64,000 nucleotides of DNA, taken from positions 350,501-414,500 of the forward strand of contig CP073213.1 of the NCBI GenBank assembly GCA_020342235.1, read 5' to 3'. Shown piece by piece: positions 22,442 to 30,920 of the stretch; within the stretch, counting starts at the first letter, position 1; each line of letters begins with the position of its first letter. Source of the DNA: Saccharomycopsis phalli (lineage: Eukaryota > Ascomycota > Saccharomycetes > Ascoideales > Saccharomycopsidaceae). The notes under the pieces were generated by a model. That model worked only from the letters and a program-made list of their open reading frames with translations, was not told the origin of the DNA and made no database searches. Made by a program: the position numbers and the translations under genes.

Positions 22442-24934
22442 TCACAACTCCTCACGAATCATCTCAACCCTCCCCTGCTTCACAACCTTCAACCCCTTGT
22501 ATTCCATATAAAACACCCCCCGGCCCTTGGTCAAGCTCCGGAGCTTGCTAAGGTACCCTATCATTTCCCGCAATGGCGCCTCCGCAACAATAATCTTATT
22601 CATACTCTCCTCCACCTTCTTCACGTTTTCCCGGCCCCCCAACGGATCCTCCGGTAAATATTGCAACACCGCTTCCTTCTTATAGTCCTTGTCTTCAACA
22701 TAATCATCCTCAATGCTCACAATCTCCCCTGAACGCGTACTAGTGAGATCGTGCGTCACTTTCCCGATATCCTCGTTATTGGTATACACCTTGATATCCA
22801 TAATCGGCTCAAGAAGATCAAACTGACCATCACTGGCCACTTTCAACAGACCCATAATCGCTTCACGCGTCAAAAGAAGCAACTCCTTGGACTCCGTCGC
22901 ACCCTTTGGCACTGTCCATTTCTTGACCACAATTTGTACGCCATGGAGCGGCAATCCCGCGATTTTCCCGCCCATTTGGAGCGAGCTGATGCATGACGAT
23001 ACAATCGCCGCCTTGATGCTTTCATAAGACACTTGCAACGGCCATTCTTTGACATTGTCCAGAAAAAACTGCTGCACCTCAGCTGGGGCTGCATCACGGC
23101 GGATCTCCACGATATTATCGTCCTCGAGCTCCAACCTTTCAGACTCGGCACTCTTTGGGGACCCGGGTTCCGACTTCTCAGACTCGACACTCTTTGGAGA
23201 TATTTGAATCGTGATTCCATACTGCTCACCGGCCACGTCAACCAGCTTACTGTACTCCTGTAACTCCAGCTTCAACGACTCTTTATACGTCACCATGACC
23301 TTGCTAACCTCGCAACGGGTTTTCATGTCGTTGATCAACCGGTCCTTGATGATTTCCAAATGCAACTCGCCCATGCCACTGACCAACGTCTGTCCCTGTT
23401 CGTTCTCACTGACCCGCAAGCTCGGGTCTTCTCTGAGCAATATCCGGAGATTATCGTCCAACAACTTCTTGTCCTTCATCGTCCGGGGCTCGAGCGACGT
23501 GATGAATATCAGCGGCGGCACGTGGATCGGGTTCACGGCCACCTTCAAGTCGCGCTTCTTGAACCCGCTAACCCCGTCCTTCTTGATGGTGTGGCAAATC
23601 AAAGTATCGCCGGTGCGAATCTCGTTGAGCGACGGGTCATCCAGCTCATTTCCCGACAAAAGACTGCTGGTAATTACCCCGATATTCCCCGCACCCAACT
23701 TCTCAATACTGGTGGTGCTGTCGCCGTTCATCTGGAAAAGGTTAGTGGCCCTGAACTTGCGCCCGGTGCGGGTGTTGATCATCACCGATCCATTCTGGAA
23801 CCGCCCAGAATACACCCGGATGAATATCATGGGCTGCTTACGGAAATCCGTAATCACCTTGAACGCAAGCCCAACACTCAATCTCGTGTTGTTATTCACC
23901 ACAAGCGCCTGGTCAATCAGCCCACCAGCCACTTGTGGCACCCCCGCTTCATCAGGGCCGGGTAAGTAGTCGACCACCGCGTCCATCAACGGCTGCACTC
24001 CAATGTTCTTAAAGCTGGCGCCACAAAACACCGGGACAATGTCGCAGTTTATCGTACTTTCCCTAATCGCCGCACGTATAACCGCCCCATCGACCTGCAT
24101 ATAGTCCTGGTCACGTGCAAGGAACTCGTCAATGAGCGGCTCGTGGTAATCGCACAACGTCTCAATTGCGCTCTCACGTGCGCGGCAGAGCTGCGTGTAT
24201 TCCCACGGATATGCGTGCTGCTCGGCCTCGAGATCGATTACCTCCACCGAGTGGTCTTTCCAGATAAGAAGCCGCTTGCCAATGACGTCAATGACGCCGG
24301 CAAACGTAAAGCTGCGAAGCCGCTTGTCCTCGATAAAGTACGGCATGTTGCCCAAAACCACACGCGTCCGAAGCTTCTCAATGACCTCGCGGCACGTCTG
24401 GCTGAACTGGTTACCCTCCCGGTCCATCTTGTTGACATACACCACCCGCGGAAGCTTCAACGCCGCAGCCTGGTTCCACACTTTCTCGGTTTGCGCCTCG
24501 ACTCCAGCGACAGCATCGAGAATCGTCACCGCGCCGTCGAGTACCCGGAGCGACCGGGTCACCTCAAACGTAAAGTCCGCGTGGCCGGGGGTGTCTATGA
24601 TGTTAATGCTATGTGAGTTCCAAGGAATGGTGACTGCGGCAGACTGGATGGTGATGCCCCTGTCACGTTCCGCAGGAAGATAATCCGTCACGGTATCGCC
24701 CTGGTCGACGTTACCAATCGTCTTGGTAGCCCCAGAGTAGTACAAGAACCGCTCGGTAGTGGTGGTCTTTCCAGCGTCAATGTGTGCAATGATTCCGACG
24801 TTTCGAATCGGAGACGCCCAAGGAATGAAACATTGTGCAAATGACCGTCTGAATGCAAGGCGAAATGCGTTTCGTGGCCCAGCGCAGTACAACTTGGCCA
24901 TGTAGTTTGTCGGCGCGAAAATGCTTGGAATCAT
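22442..24934 (-). CDS. MEF2: Mitochondrial elongation factor G-like GTPase Mef2 (ribosome recycling)
   Basis: Mef2 is the mitochondrial EF-G2-type GTPase that works with the recycling factor to split mitochondrial ribosomes. The 830-residue product has a basic N-terminal presequence (LYCAGPRNAFRLAFRRSFAQ). G1 (AHIDAGKTTTT, near residue 50), RGITIQ in switch I, G3 DTPGH and G4 NKMD follow. EF-G domains II-V come next, including the GMGELHLEII motif of domain III. The Ser/Glu-rich insertion around SPKSVESEKSEPGSPKS in domain IV and its length match Mef2 better than Mef1. The first ATG (24934) is used; the codon before it is TTG. Confidence 0.88.
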   Translation of the reverse strand: MIPSIFAPTNYMAKLYCAGPRNAFRLAFRRSFAQCFIPWASPIRNVGIIAHIDAGKTTTTERFLYYSGATKTIGNVDQGDTVTDYLPAERDRGITIQSAAVTIPWNSHSINIIDTPGHADFTFEVTRSLRVLDGAVTILDAVAGVEAQTEKVWNQAAALKLPRVVYVNKMDREGNQFSQTCREVIEKLRTRVVLGNMPYFIEDKRLRSFTFAGVIDVIGKRLLIWKDHSVEVIDLEAEQHAYPWEYTQLCRARESAIETLCDYHEPLIDEFLARDQDYMQVDGAVIRAAIRESTINCDIVPVFCGASFKNIGVQPLMDAVVDYLPGPDEAGVPQVAGGLIDQALVVNNNTRLSVGLAFKVITDFRKQPMIFIRVYSGRFQNGSVMINTRTGRKFRATNLFQMNGDSTTSIEKLGAGNIGVITSSLLSGNELDDPSLNEIRTGDTLICHTIKKDGVSGFKKRDLKVAVNPIHVPPLIFITSLEPRTMKDKKLLDDNLRILLREDPSLRVSENEQGQTLVSGMGELHLEIIKDRLINDMKTRCEVSKVMVTYKESLKLELQEYSKLVDVAGEQYGITIQISPKSVESEKSEPGSPKSAESERLELEDDNIVEIRRDAAPAEVQQFFLDNVKEWPLQVSYESIKAAIVSSCISSLQMGGKIAGLPLHGVQIVVKKWTVPKGATESKELLLLTREAIMGLLKVASDGQFDLLEPIMDIKVYTNNEDIGKVTHDLTSTRSGEIVSIEDDYVEDKDYKKEAVLQYLPEDPLGGRENVKKVEESMNKIIVAEAPLREMIGYLSKLRSLTKGRGVFYMEYKGLKVVKQGRVEMIREEL

Positions 24935-25330
24935 CAAGGCCGGGTAATAAAATGCGGCTCCATCGACGTGCCCCAGAGTACACCTTGTAGAGTTTGTAGA
25001 AGTTGTAGAGGTTGTCGAGATTAAAGAGATTGTTCTCTGTATAGTTCTTGTAGACCTTGTAGACCGAGTATAGACTTTGCAATTTATGAATTCTGTCTAT
25101 TGTAGCTTCCATCTGTAGCTGCATTGAGTATCTCAATTCTCGTTATTCCATCTGCTATTTATATTCTTTTGGAAGTAGGGTTATATTTTGCCATTTGTAC
25201 CACTTTCCGTTGATGGACCTTGGCTTGTGTAGCTACATCGTCGTGCCTTCCTTTTTCTAATGCAAGTCTGTATCTAGTCTCTACCATGTCTTCCGCAACA
25301 CTTGGCTACACCTAAACTTCACCACACCTC

Positions 25331-25437
25331 ACCACATCTCGTCTATAGCTCATCTATAACTCATCTATAACTCATCATACCTCATCTATAACTCATCATA
25401 CCTCATCTATAACTCACCTACACCTCACCTACACCTT
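25331..25437. repeat. Minisatellite, unit CTCATCTATAACTCATCATAC
   Basis: About six imperfect 12-20 bp units are built from CTCATCTATAA and CTCATCATAC. The array is non-coding. Confidence 0.75.
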
Positions 25438-25489
25438 ATAGAAAATTACGGTACCACTGAGCTATTAAACTACCTTATAACAATACTTT

Positions 25490-25690
25490 GTATGTAGCCA
25501 TATTGTCGTCAGAAACAGAGTGATTCGACAAGTAGATTTTCACTCGGGAAACCTGAAGCAGTTATTAAAGAAAACCCGCAACACCCTCGTAATTGGTTGG
25601 AATTAAACCTATATGGAAATGTCTTGTTGGCTTATGAGTTGGTGGGCGAGAAGCCGTTGACGCACGATTTATGAATCTCATCATGTGATG
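25490..25690 (-). mobile_element. Old, truncated copy of SINE-like S1
   Basis: This aligns by eye with the body and 3' part of S1 (29554-30025). Shared anchors are GTGATTCGACA, TTTTCACTC, GAAAACCC, GCGAGAAGCC and TGAATCTC. The tRNA-like head is missing or too diverged to see. Confidence 0.55.
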
Positions 25691-26162
25691 GTAACATTGC
25701 CCAAAGTGCACTAGACAAACCAAGTTTCTTTTCATAGAGGCCCTCGTAGACCCAAGGCAATCCTCAATTTAATATCTCAGTTTGTCAGTGGAGCAAATCT
25801 CACGGACGGATTGTTGCTCAAACTATTTAGTAATGAGGACCCGAGATGCAAAGACGTGGGATGCATGTCACTGTTGTACATGATTCCTCAAAATGAGATT
25901 CAGCAGTCAAACTTGAACAAGGACACCGGGCTCGTCACACCACAAGTACGAATCGACAAAATCGCACAGATTAAAGTTTTTAATTACAGACCAATTACAA
26001 TAGTATTGATAAAGGGTTTCCTTGACAACTGCCGCAGGCTGTTCCTGAGTGAAAATATACTTGTTGAATAACCGTAATGCCGGTGACAATATATAACTAA
26101 ATACAAAAATAAATATTATTATAATAAGATATTGTAGAATAGCATCGTGCAATGCCAACTGG

Positions 26163-26198
26163 CCTAGTATGGCTATAGCCTCAATTAAATATTATTAT
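26163..26198 (+). mobile_element. 36-bp R1 insertion with 12-bp target duplication
   Basis: CCTAGTATGGCTATAGCCTC followed by an A/T tail is the extreme 3' end of R1. It is bracketed by AATGCCAACTGG (26151-26162) and AATGCCAACCGG (26199-26210). The insertion lies 90 bp before the GCN3 start codon, so it may sit in its leader or promoter. Confidence 0.65.
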
Positions 26199-26288
26199 AA
26201 TGCCAACCGGCACACGTAGGACGTTTAGGCCGGGCAACATGATGTCCGGGTACCCGTCACTCATGAGAAGGAATTTCAACCACACTAC

Positions 26289-27242
26289 ATGTCCGATCCC
26301 TCGTATCTCGACAAACAGAAATTGCTTGGCGACTTTGATGTTGTTGAAGTGTACACGCGGTTTCTTCGCGAAGACGCAGAGATCACAAAGCCAATCGCGG
26401 CAATTGAGTCGCTTGTTTTGTTGATGAAGGAAAAACAGCCATCCACCCAACTTGAGCTCATCAAACTTGTCGATGCAGCGCTGGCGGTTCTCCGGCACGA
26501 GATTCCAAACTCGATTTCGCTCATGGCCGGGTGTGACTTGTTTGCGCGGTTCGTGGTGCGTAACATGCTGCTGTACTCTGATTGGGAGAGCTGCAAGCGG
26601 CACTTGGTGGAGAATGGCCAGCTTTTTTTGCGGCGGCTGAAGGAAGCTAGAACAAAGATCGCAGCGTTTGGCCTTGACTTCATCAAGGACGATGACCTCT
26701 TGTTGGTGCACGGGTGTTCACGGGTGGTCTTGAACTTGTTGGAGCATGCATTTGCCCGACGGGTACGGTTCCGGGTGATTATCACAGAGAGCAAGCCCAG
26801 CTGCGAAGGTTTGCGCTTGCACAGACTTCTTGTCGAAAAGAAAATCCCAGCTACGCTCATCTTAGACAGTTCCGTGGGGTACGTCATCAACCGCGTAGAT
26901 AAAGTGCTTGTAGGAGCAGAGGGGGTTGCTGAAAGCGGAGGAATAATCAACCACATTGGCACTTTCCAGGTCGCCTTGCTCGCAAAACATTTCCACAAAC
27001 CATTGTACGTTGCGGCTGAGTCGTACAAGTTTGTGCGGTTGTTCCCGCTTTCGCCAGATGACTTGAGTACAGGAGTGCCGCCGCTAGCTTTTGGTGAGGA
27101 CGTTGACCTGGAAGAGCTACTGGAAAAATGCCCACAGTTGGACTTCACGCCTCATGAGTACGTGACTGCCTTGATCACAGACTTGGGTGTGTTGACGCCA
27201 AGTGCTGTTTCCGAAGAATTGATCAAGATATGGTACGACTAG
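26289..27242 (+). CDS. GCN3: eIF2B alpha subunit Gcn3
   Basis: Gcn3 is the regulatory alpha subunit of eIF2B, the nucleotide exchange factor for eIF2, and senses phosphorylated eIF2 during the general amino-acid control response. The 317-residue product is close to the usual 305. Family segments include IPNSISLMAGCDLFARFVVRN near residue 75, VGAEGVAESGGIIN near 207, KPLYVAAESYKFVRLFPL near 238, and the C-terminal LITDLGVLTPSAVSEELIK. Two CTG codons in DLEELLE and one in MLLYSDW lie where relatives have leucine. Confidence 0.95.
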   Translation: MSDPSYLDKQKLLGDFDVVEVYTRFLREDAEITKPIAAIESLVLLMKEKQPSTQLELIKLVDAALAVLRHEIPNSISLMAGCDLFARFVVRNMLLYSDWESCKRHLVENGQLFLRRLKEARTKIAAFGLDFIKDDDLLLVHGCSRVVLNLLEHAFARRVRFRVIITESKPSCEGLRLHRLLVEKKIPATLILDSSVGYVINRVDKVLVGAEGVAESGGIINHIGTFQVALLAKHFHKPLYVAAESYKFVRLFPLSPDDLSTGVPPLAFGEDVDLEELLEKCPQLDFTPHEYVTALITDLGVLTPSAVSEELIKIWYD

Positions 27243-27365
27243 ACTGTATAGATAATTTCACCGTGTGAAACACCGTAGTAATTTGCGTCTCCTTGAGTGT
27301 GGATGTTACCATGAACCGCGCCTGAAATAAACTCTTAATAACAATATTCATTTTTTTGTTTTCAC

Positions 27366-27470
27366 CTATATATTGTCCCCGGAAACATGGTAATTCGGCA
27401 AATACATATTCACTTGGGAAAATACCAAGATAGCAATGCTTGTGAGGAAATCTCTGGGAACTGATCCAAA
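27366..27470 (-). mobile_element. Short S1 retroposon tail copy
   Basis: CTATATATTGTCCCCGGAAA and ATTCGGCAAATACATATTCA closely match the 3' part of S1 as it lies at 29590-29650. Only about 100 bp can be aligned. It sits just downstream of GCN3, between two convergent genes. Confidence 0.55.
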
Positions 27471-27521
27471 AGCAATTTTTCAATATCTATATATTTGTTT
27501 GGCTATGCTCCTTGGTCAATC

Positions 27522-28220
27522 TTAGCAAATAACACACGGAAACCTACTCGGCTTGGAACTCGCTTGTGATACACTTCGACCTATACTAAAATTTTGGTTC
27601 AGGGAGATGTAGAAGTCTATTTTCTTGCCAGTACCCAAATATACATTTCCTTTCAGACGCCTTTTTTTAATACCTAATCCCCCATCTCTATTTAATACCA
27701 CTGCAAAATTATACTTGTAATGATAATACAATTCAACAACACATTTCAATAACTGTTGACTGCTTCCTGGAATTACAGCAGAACATTCCATGTATCCTAG
27801 CATATCAAAGTCTTGGGATAATTCATTCTTCTGCTCATAACTCACTTTCTCAATCATATCTGACTTGAACCCTGCCAAGAATAGAATTACATCGGGACAA
27901 TTGATTTGAATCTCTTTTTTCCATCGACCAGTCAACGCCAAATACGAGTCCAAATCGTCCAATGCAAAACAGAGTATGATAATGTCGGAATCAGAATAAC
28001 TGAGTGGCCGGAGTCTGTCATACTCCTCTGAACCTGGCACATCCCAGATTCTCACTTCTATCACCTGCTCTGGGGGCCATTTGCATTTTAAATCCTTGAC
28101 ATATTTCTCTATTACAACTTCTTCCTGTGAATACGCTTCAACAGCTGACCTGATAAAACTAGTTTTACCACTACCAGAATCACCAAGAATACATATCGTA
28201 ATTGGTGTTTTATTTATCAT
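27522..28220 (-). CDS. Atypical Rho-like small GTPase with substituted catalytic residues
   Basis: The 232-residue protein is a divergent Rho-family GTPase. The P-loop is GDSGSGKTS, switch II is WDVPGSEEYDRLRPLSY, the G4-like motif is GFKSD, the G5-like motif is ECSAV, and the protein ends in CVIC, a likely prenylation box. Compared with Rho or Ras, the glycine at Ras position 12 is Ser, the catalytic Gln 61 is Ser, and the switch I Thr appears to be Val (EEVVIEKYVKD). Such changes are known in Rnd-type proteins that stay GTP-bound. The gene is AT-richer than its neighbours. The partner and pathway are unknown; a role in polarity or wall signalling would be a guess. It ends 37 bp from the GCN3-side S1 fragment and starts about 100 bp from a tRNA-Arg gene. 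Confidence 0.7.
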   Translation of the reverse strand: MINKTPITICILGDSGSGKTSFIRSAVEAYSQEEVVIEKYVKDLKCKWPPEQVIEVRIWDVPGSEEYDRLRPLSYSDSDIIILCFALDDLDSYLALTGRWKKEIQINCPDVILFLAGFKSDMIEKVSYEQKNELSQDFDMLGYMECSAVIPGSSQQLLKCVVELYYHYKYNFAVVLNRDGGLGIKKRRLKGNVYLGTGKKIDFYISLNQNFSIGRSVSQASSKPSRFPCVIC

Positions 28221-28316
28221 CTTGCTATTTAGAAATTTTATAATTTTCGATTTGTGTTATACACAAATACTCATTTTGTCATTCTTATCTTAGCTAAATT
28301 AGCAGCGTTCATAACA

Positions 28317-28390
28317 GCCGGGCTAGCCTAATTGGTTAGGGCGTCTGACTTCTAATCAGGAGACTCTGGGTTCGAGTCCCAGGTTCGGTG
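28317..28390 (+). tRNA. tRNA-Arg (anticodon TCT)
   Basis: A full cloverleaf can be drawn. The acceptor stem is GCCGGGC paired with GTTCGGT (G-U pairs allowed), the anticodon arm is TCTGA-CTTCTAA-TCAGG, and the T arm is CTGGG-TTCGAGT-CCCAG. There is no intron. A T run follows directly as a Pol III terminator. Confidence 0.93.
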
Positions 28391-28396
28391 TTTTTT
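28391..28396 (+). terminator. Pol III terminator of tRNA-Arg
   Basis: A T6 run begins right after the discriminator base. Confidence 0.7.
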
Positions 28397-28431
28397 ATGT
28401 TTTTGATCAAATGGTGTCTTTAGGAATTATA

Positions 28432-28841
28432 GTAATATTAATGTTTATTTACTTCTATAGCTATACTAGGCTCCCCAGAAGGGTGAGATTGATATTTCAT
28501 CGTCTAAAAAATCTAAGGACGGCGCCGCTAAATTTAGAGTCGAGAGAAAAACCTTTGAATGGGGATAAAAACTTTCGACTTGATCTTTAAGGAACTGTTG
28601 AAGAGAGATGACTCAGAAGGAGCTACGAAGTCTCGCCCCTGGAGGGACTACCTGCCCGGCCGCCCTTCTTGTGGTGCTGTAATAAGAAAAGGATTCTGTC
28701 CATCCAGCACTAGCGTGTAGAACCCTATAAGAGAATGAACTGATTTTGCGTCTGTAAAGAGGCTGCGGATCTGCGCTCTGGTTGTGAGGCCTTCGCTGAT
28801 AGTTTCTTGAGTTCGGAATACCTCTAAACATGGGCATGATA
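28432..28841 (-). mobile_element. Retroposon R1, longest copy, with 16-bp target duplication
   Basis: This 410-bp insertion is flanked by the perfect direct repeat GTCTTTAGGAATTATA (28416-28431 and 28842-28857). It lies on the minus strand, and its 3' end is an A/T-rich tail (TAAATAAACATTAATATTA). Other copies share the 3' end but start at different points (15560, 16544, 26163, 53712, 59469), which is the hallmark of target-primed reverse transcription with 5' truncation. One 74-codon minus-strand open frame (28613-28837) has no motif that I recognise. It could be the 3' end of a LINE or a SINE. Confidence 0.7.
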
Positions 28842-28906
28842 GTCTTTAGGAATTATAATATTATTATTGAAGTTTATGATTTAGTGACACGGTTAGTCAT
28901 GCTGAC

Positions 28907-28980
28907 AAGGATATAATAAGTTAAAGGTAACTGAAGGCATCTCAGAAAAGAATATGAATAGGACAGGAAATAGCTAGAAT
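28907..28980 (+). mobile_element. Degenerate family D LTR fragment (left part)
   Basis: GGCATCTCAGAAAAGAATAT and GGACAGGAAATAGCTAG match the family D LTR in reverse orientation to 54703-55059. The right part of the same LTR appears at 30463-30531, so about 1.5 kb of later DNA probably split it. It is old. Confidence 0.55.
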
Positions 28981-29472
28981 ATGATGTACTGACAAAAAAA
29001 CCTTAGACTGTAATCAATCATAAGGAAAAACTTAATACGTAAATACGGCCCACAATATTAAATAAATAATATTGTAGGTTCGCAGCACAGAACTATCAGT
29101 AGCCACTATAACAATTATACATTGACGTACATACTACGTATGTGCCGAATAATCCTAATCGCTCAGAGAGCAACCATAACAAATAACTAGGATACAGGAT
29201 GAGGGGAAGAACAATAGGAACAATAAGCAATCAACAATTAGTATTTAAGGAACAGGAAGTCCATTAGATCGAGGAGCAAATTTTTATATATTATTATACA
29301 TATATTACGGCTGTAATTCGTACATTGTGATTGACACAACACCATTACCCACGGATACTTTTGCCAACAAAACATACAACAAACCACCAACAACCTAAAG
29401 TGGCCCCGTAAATTCGAGGTCCGTCATACATTGTTCCAATCGTTACCGTAATATACATTCTGTATATAAAAT
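28981..29472. other. Unassigned AT-rich spacer in the repeat cluster
   Basis: I see no gene. A segment near 29408-29440 (CCCCGTAAATTCGAGGTCCG) recurs at 30565-30595, so part of this spacer is itself repeated. Confidence 0.5.
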
Positions 29473-30303
29473 TGTCGTGGTTAACAACCACTGCAGAACA
29501 AGTTCACTAGTGCAACATCGGTGTCGGTAAGGATATTACCGACTCCCGGTGTTAAGTTAAGTTAAGTATATTTAGTTCTGTATTTAGCTATATATTGTCT
29601 CCGGAAACACGGTGATTCGACAGATATATTTTCACTCAGGAACATCCTGAGGCAGCATTCTATTGAAGAAAACCCTTTATAACCCTAAACGGTTATATGG
29701 GCTGAAAAACTTCAATGGGAGCAGTGTTGTTAGTGGTTTAACGTGACTGGCTATTGGTTATGCGAGAAGCCTGGCCATCCTTCGGCTAAATGCCGGCGCT
29801 ATCCGGCCGCTGAATCTCGTGACGATGGGCGCACGACTCGTCGGGGTCGTTCATTGCTCGTTTGCGAGACTTCCTTGTATTGCCCTTCTGAGGCGTAGTG
29901 TGCTCTTTCTGGAGACTTTCTTGAGTATTGGGGCGGTTTGGTGGGGCTCGAACCCGGTAACTACCTCATGATGCGCCCTCCATAAGGCATGAGGTGTTTT
30001 CCATTCGGCCAAACCTCCTGCCCCCCTCCCGGTGTTGATTAGACTAAAGTAATCCAACCAATGATATTTTTGATAAGATATTATTGGAGGATAAAGATCT
30101 GATAAGAGATCCAGAGTAGTCTATATAAGAAGGGCTTCCTTCTTATAGAAAACACACAATTCAACTGAACAGTTCAGCTAGACATTATATCTAGCAAAGT
30201 CCAATCCGGTTATCCAAATACTAAAGGAACAAAACAAATAATTAAGTAGTTTATAGTTCACATAATACTATGTCTAATTCAGGTGACACTATTAACTACG
30301 ACA
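29473..30303 (+). mobile_element. Solo LTR of copia-type family F, interrupted by SINE-like S1
   Basis: The LTR begins TGTCGTGGTT and ends AACTACGACA, with a 5-bp target duplication AAAAT on both sides (29468-29472, 30304-30308). Without the S1 insertion it is about 347 bp, the same length as the second copy at 37300-37646. No internal region remains, so it is a solo LTR left by LTR-LTR recombination. Confidence 0.8.
29554..30025 (-). mobile_element. S1, a tRNA-derived SINE-like element
   Basis: This 472-bp insertion in an LTR is flanked by CTCCCGGTGTT on both sides (29543-29553, 30026-30036). Its minus-strand 5' end holds a tRNA-like Pol III promoter. An A box TGGCCGAATGG (30001-30011) lies 14 bp inside the 5' end, and a B box GGTTCGAGCCCC (29943-29954) lies about 47 bp further on. 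The 3' end carries short AACTT repeats. The head does not fold as a working tRNA. Diverged relatives lie at 25490 and 27366. Promoter position, tail and target duplication together fit a SINE mobilised by a LINE in trans. Confidence 0.72.
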
Positions 30304-30462
30304 AAAATTCTGAACCAAATATTTTGGAGGCAGTAAATCCCTCTTATAAAGCATTATAGGTAGGGTAATACTACTCCATCCAGTTGCAACCACCTCACCA
30401 ATCATGGTTACGAGACCAAGAACTCTGATAGGATAAGTACATTTCACCAATGTACGTCAGAA
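30304..30462. other. Unassigned spacer
   Basis: I see no gene or recognisable element between the family F solo LTR and the family D LTR fragment. Confidence 0.4.
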
Positions 30463-30531
30463 TAGTAACAACAATAAGAATATCCACAATAGTAAGATAT
30501 GGAAGCCATTGAGAGAAATGCAAGATTACGA
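30463..30531 (+). mobile_element. Family D LTR fragment (right end)
   Basis: The stretch reads through ATATGGAAGCCATTGAGAGA and ends ATTACGACA, matching the gag-start end of the family D LTR (59000-59060, opposite strand). It appears to be the other half of the fragment at 28907-28980. Confidence 0.6.
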
Positions 30532-30672
30532 CACCTTTGCCAAAAACCATCACAATCAGCTTAACATGGTCCCGTAAATTTGAAGTCTGTCACTAAATCT
30601 CCTTTAAGTAAACTATCTCTTTATGTTCACCATTTGCTATTTCTACATGTGTCTCACATTTATGATACTTTC

Positions 30673-30675
<3 letters not shown>

Positions 30676-30707
<32 letters not shown>
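30676..30707. repeat. (AT)n microsatellite
   Basis: An uninterrupted run of about 16 AT units. Confidence 0.95.
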
Positions 30708-30709
<2 letters not shown>

Positions 30710-30920
30710 TGCCGTGCTAGTACCCCGGGGGTTTAGTGGTTCAAGTCACCTCTAAAGATCTACGCGAAAGCTCATTGCCCCTCCTGACGACGTACTTAGG
30801 TTTGTCTCTTCTCTGATGAGGACCTTGCACTAGTAGTAATAAATAAATAATAAGTAATAGTAGTAGTGAGTTCAGTAAGATACGAGGTATTATTGATAGT
30901 GCCGGGCTATCTTACAAACG

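Larger units (their letters stand above)
24938..26288. other. Gap between MEF2 and GCN3 with repeat and retroposon remnants
   Basis: These two divergent genes are separated by 1.35 kb. The gap contains short repeats near 24980-25080 (TTGTAGA units), a minisatellite at 25331-25437, an old S1 copy and a tiny R1 copy (listed separately). No gene is seen. Confidence 0.65.

Noticed and set aside
24777-25136. Minus-strand 119-codon open frame over the MEF2 start
   Set aside because: It overlaps MEF2 in another frame and is extended by a TTGTAGA-type repeat; no domain.
29929-30020. A functional minus-strand tRNA gene
   Set aside because: A and B boxes are good but the acceptor and T stems mispair and no normal anticodon arm forms; it is better explained as the head of the SINE-like element.
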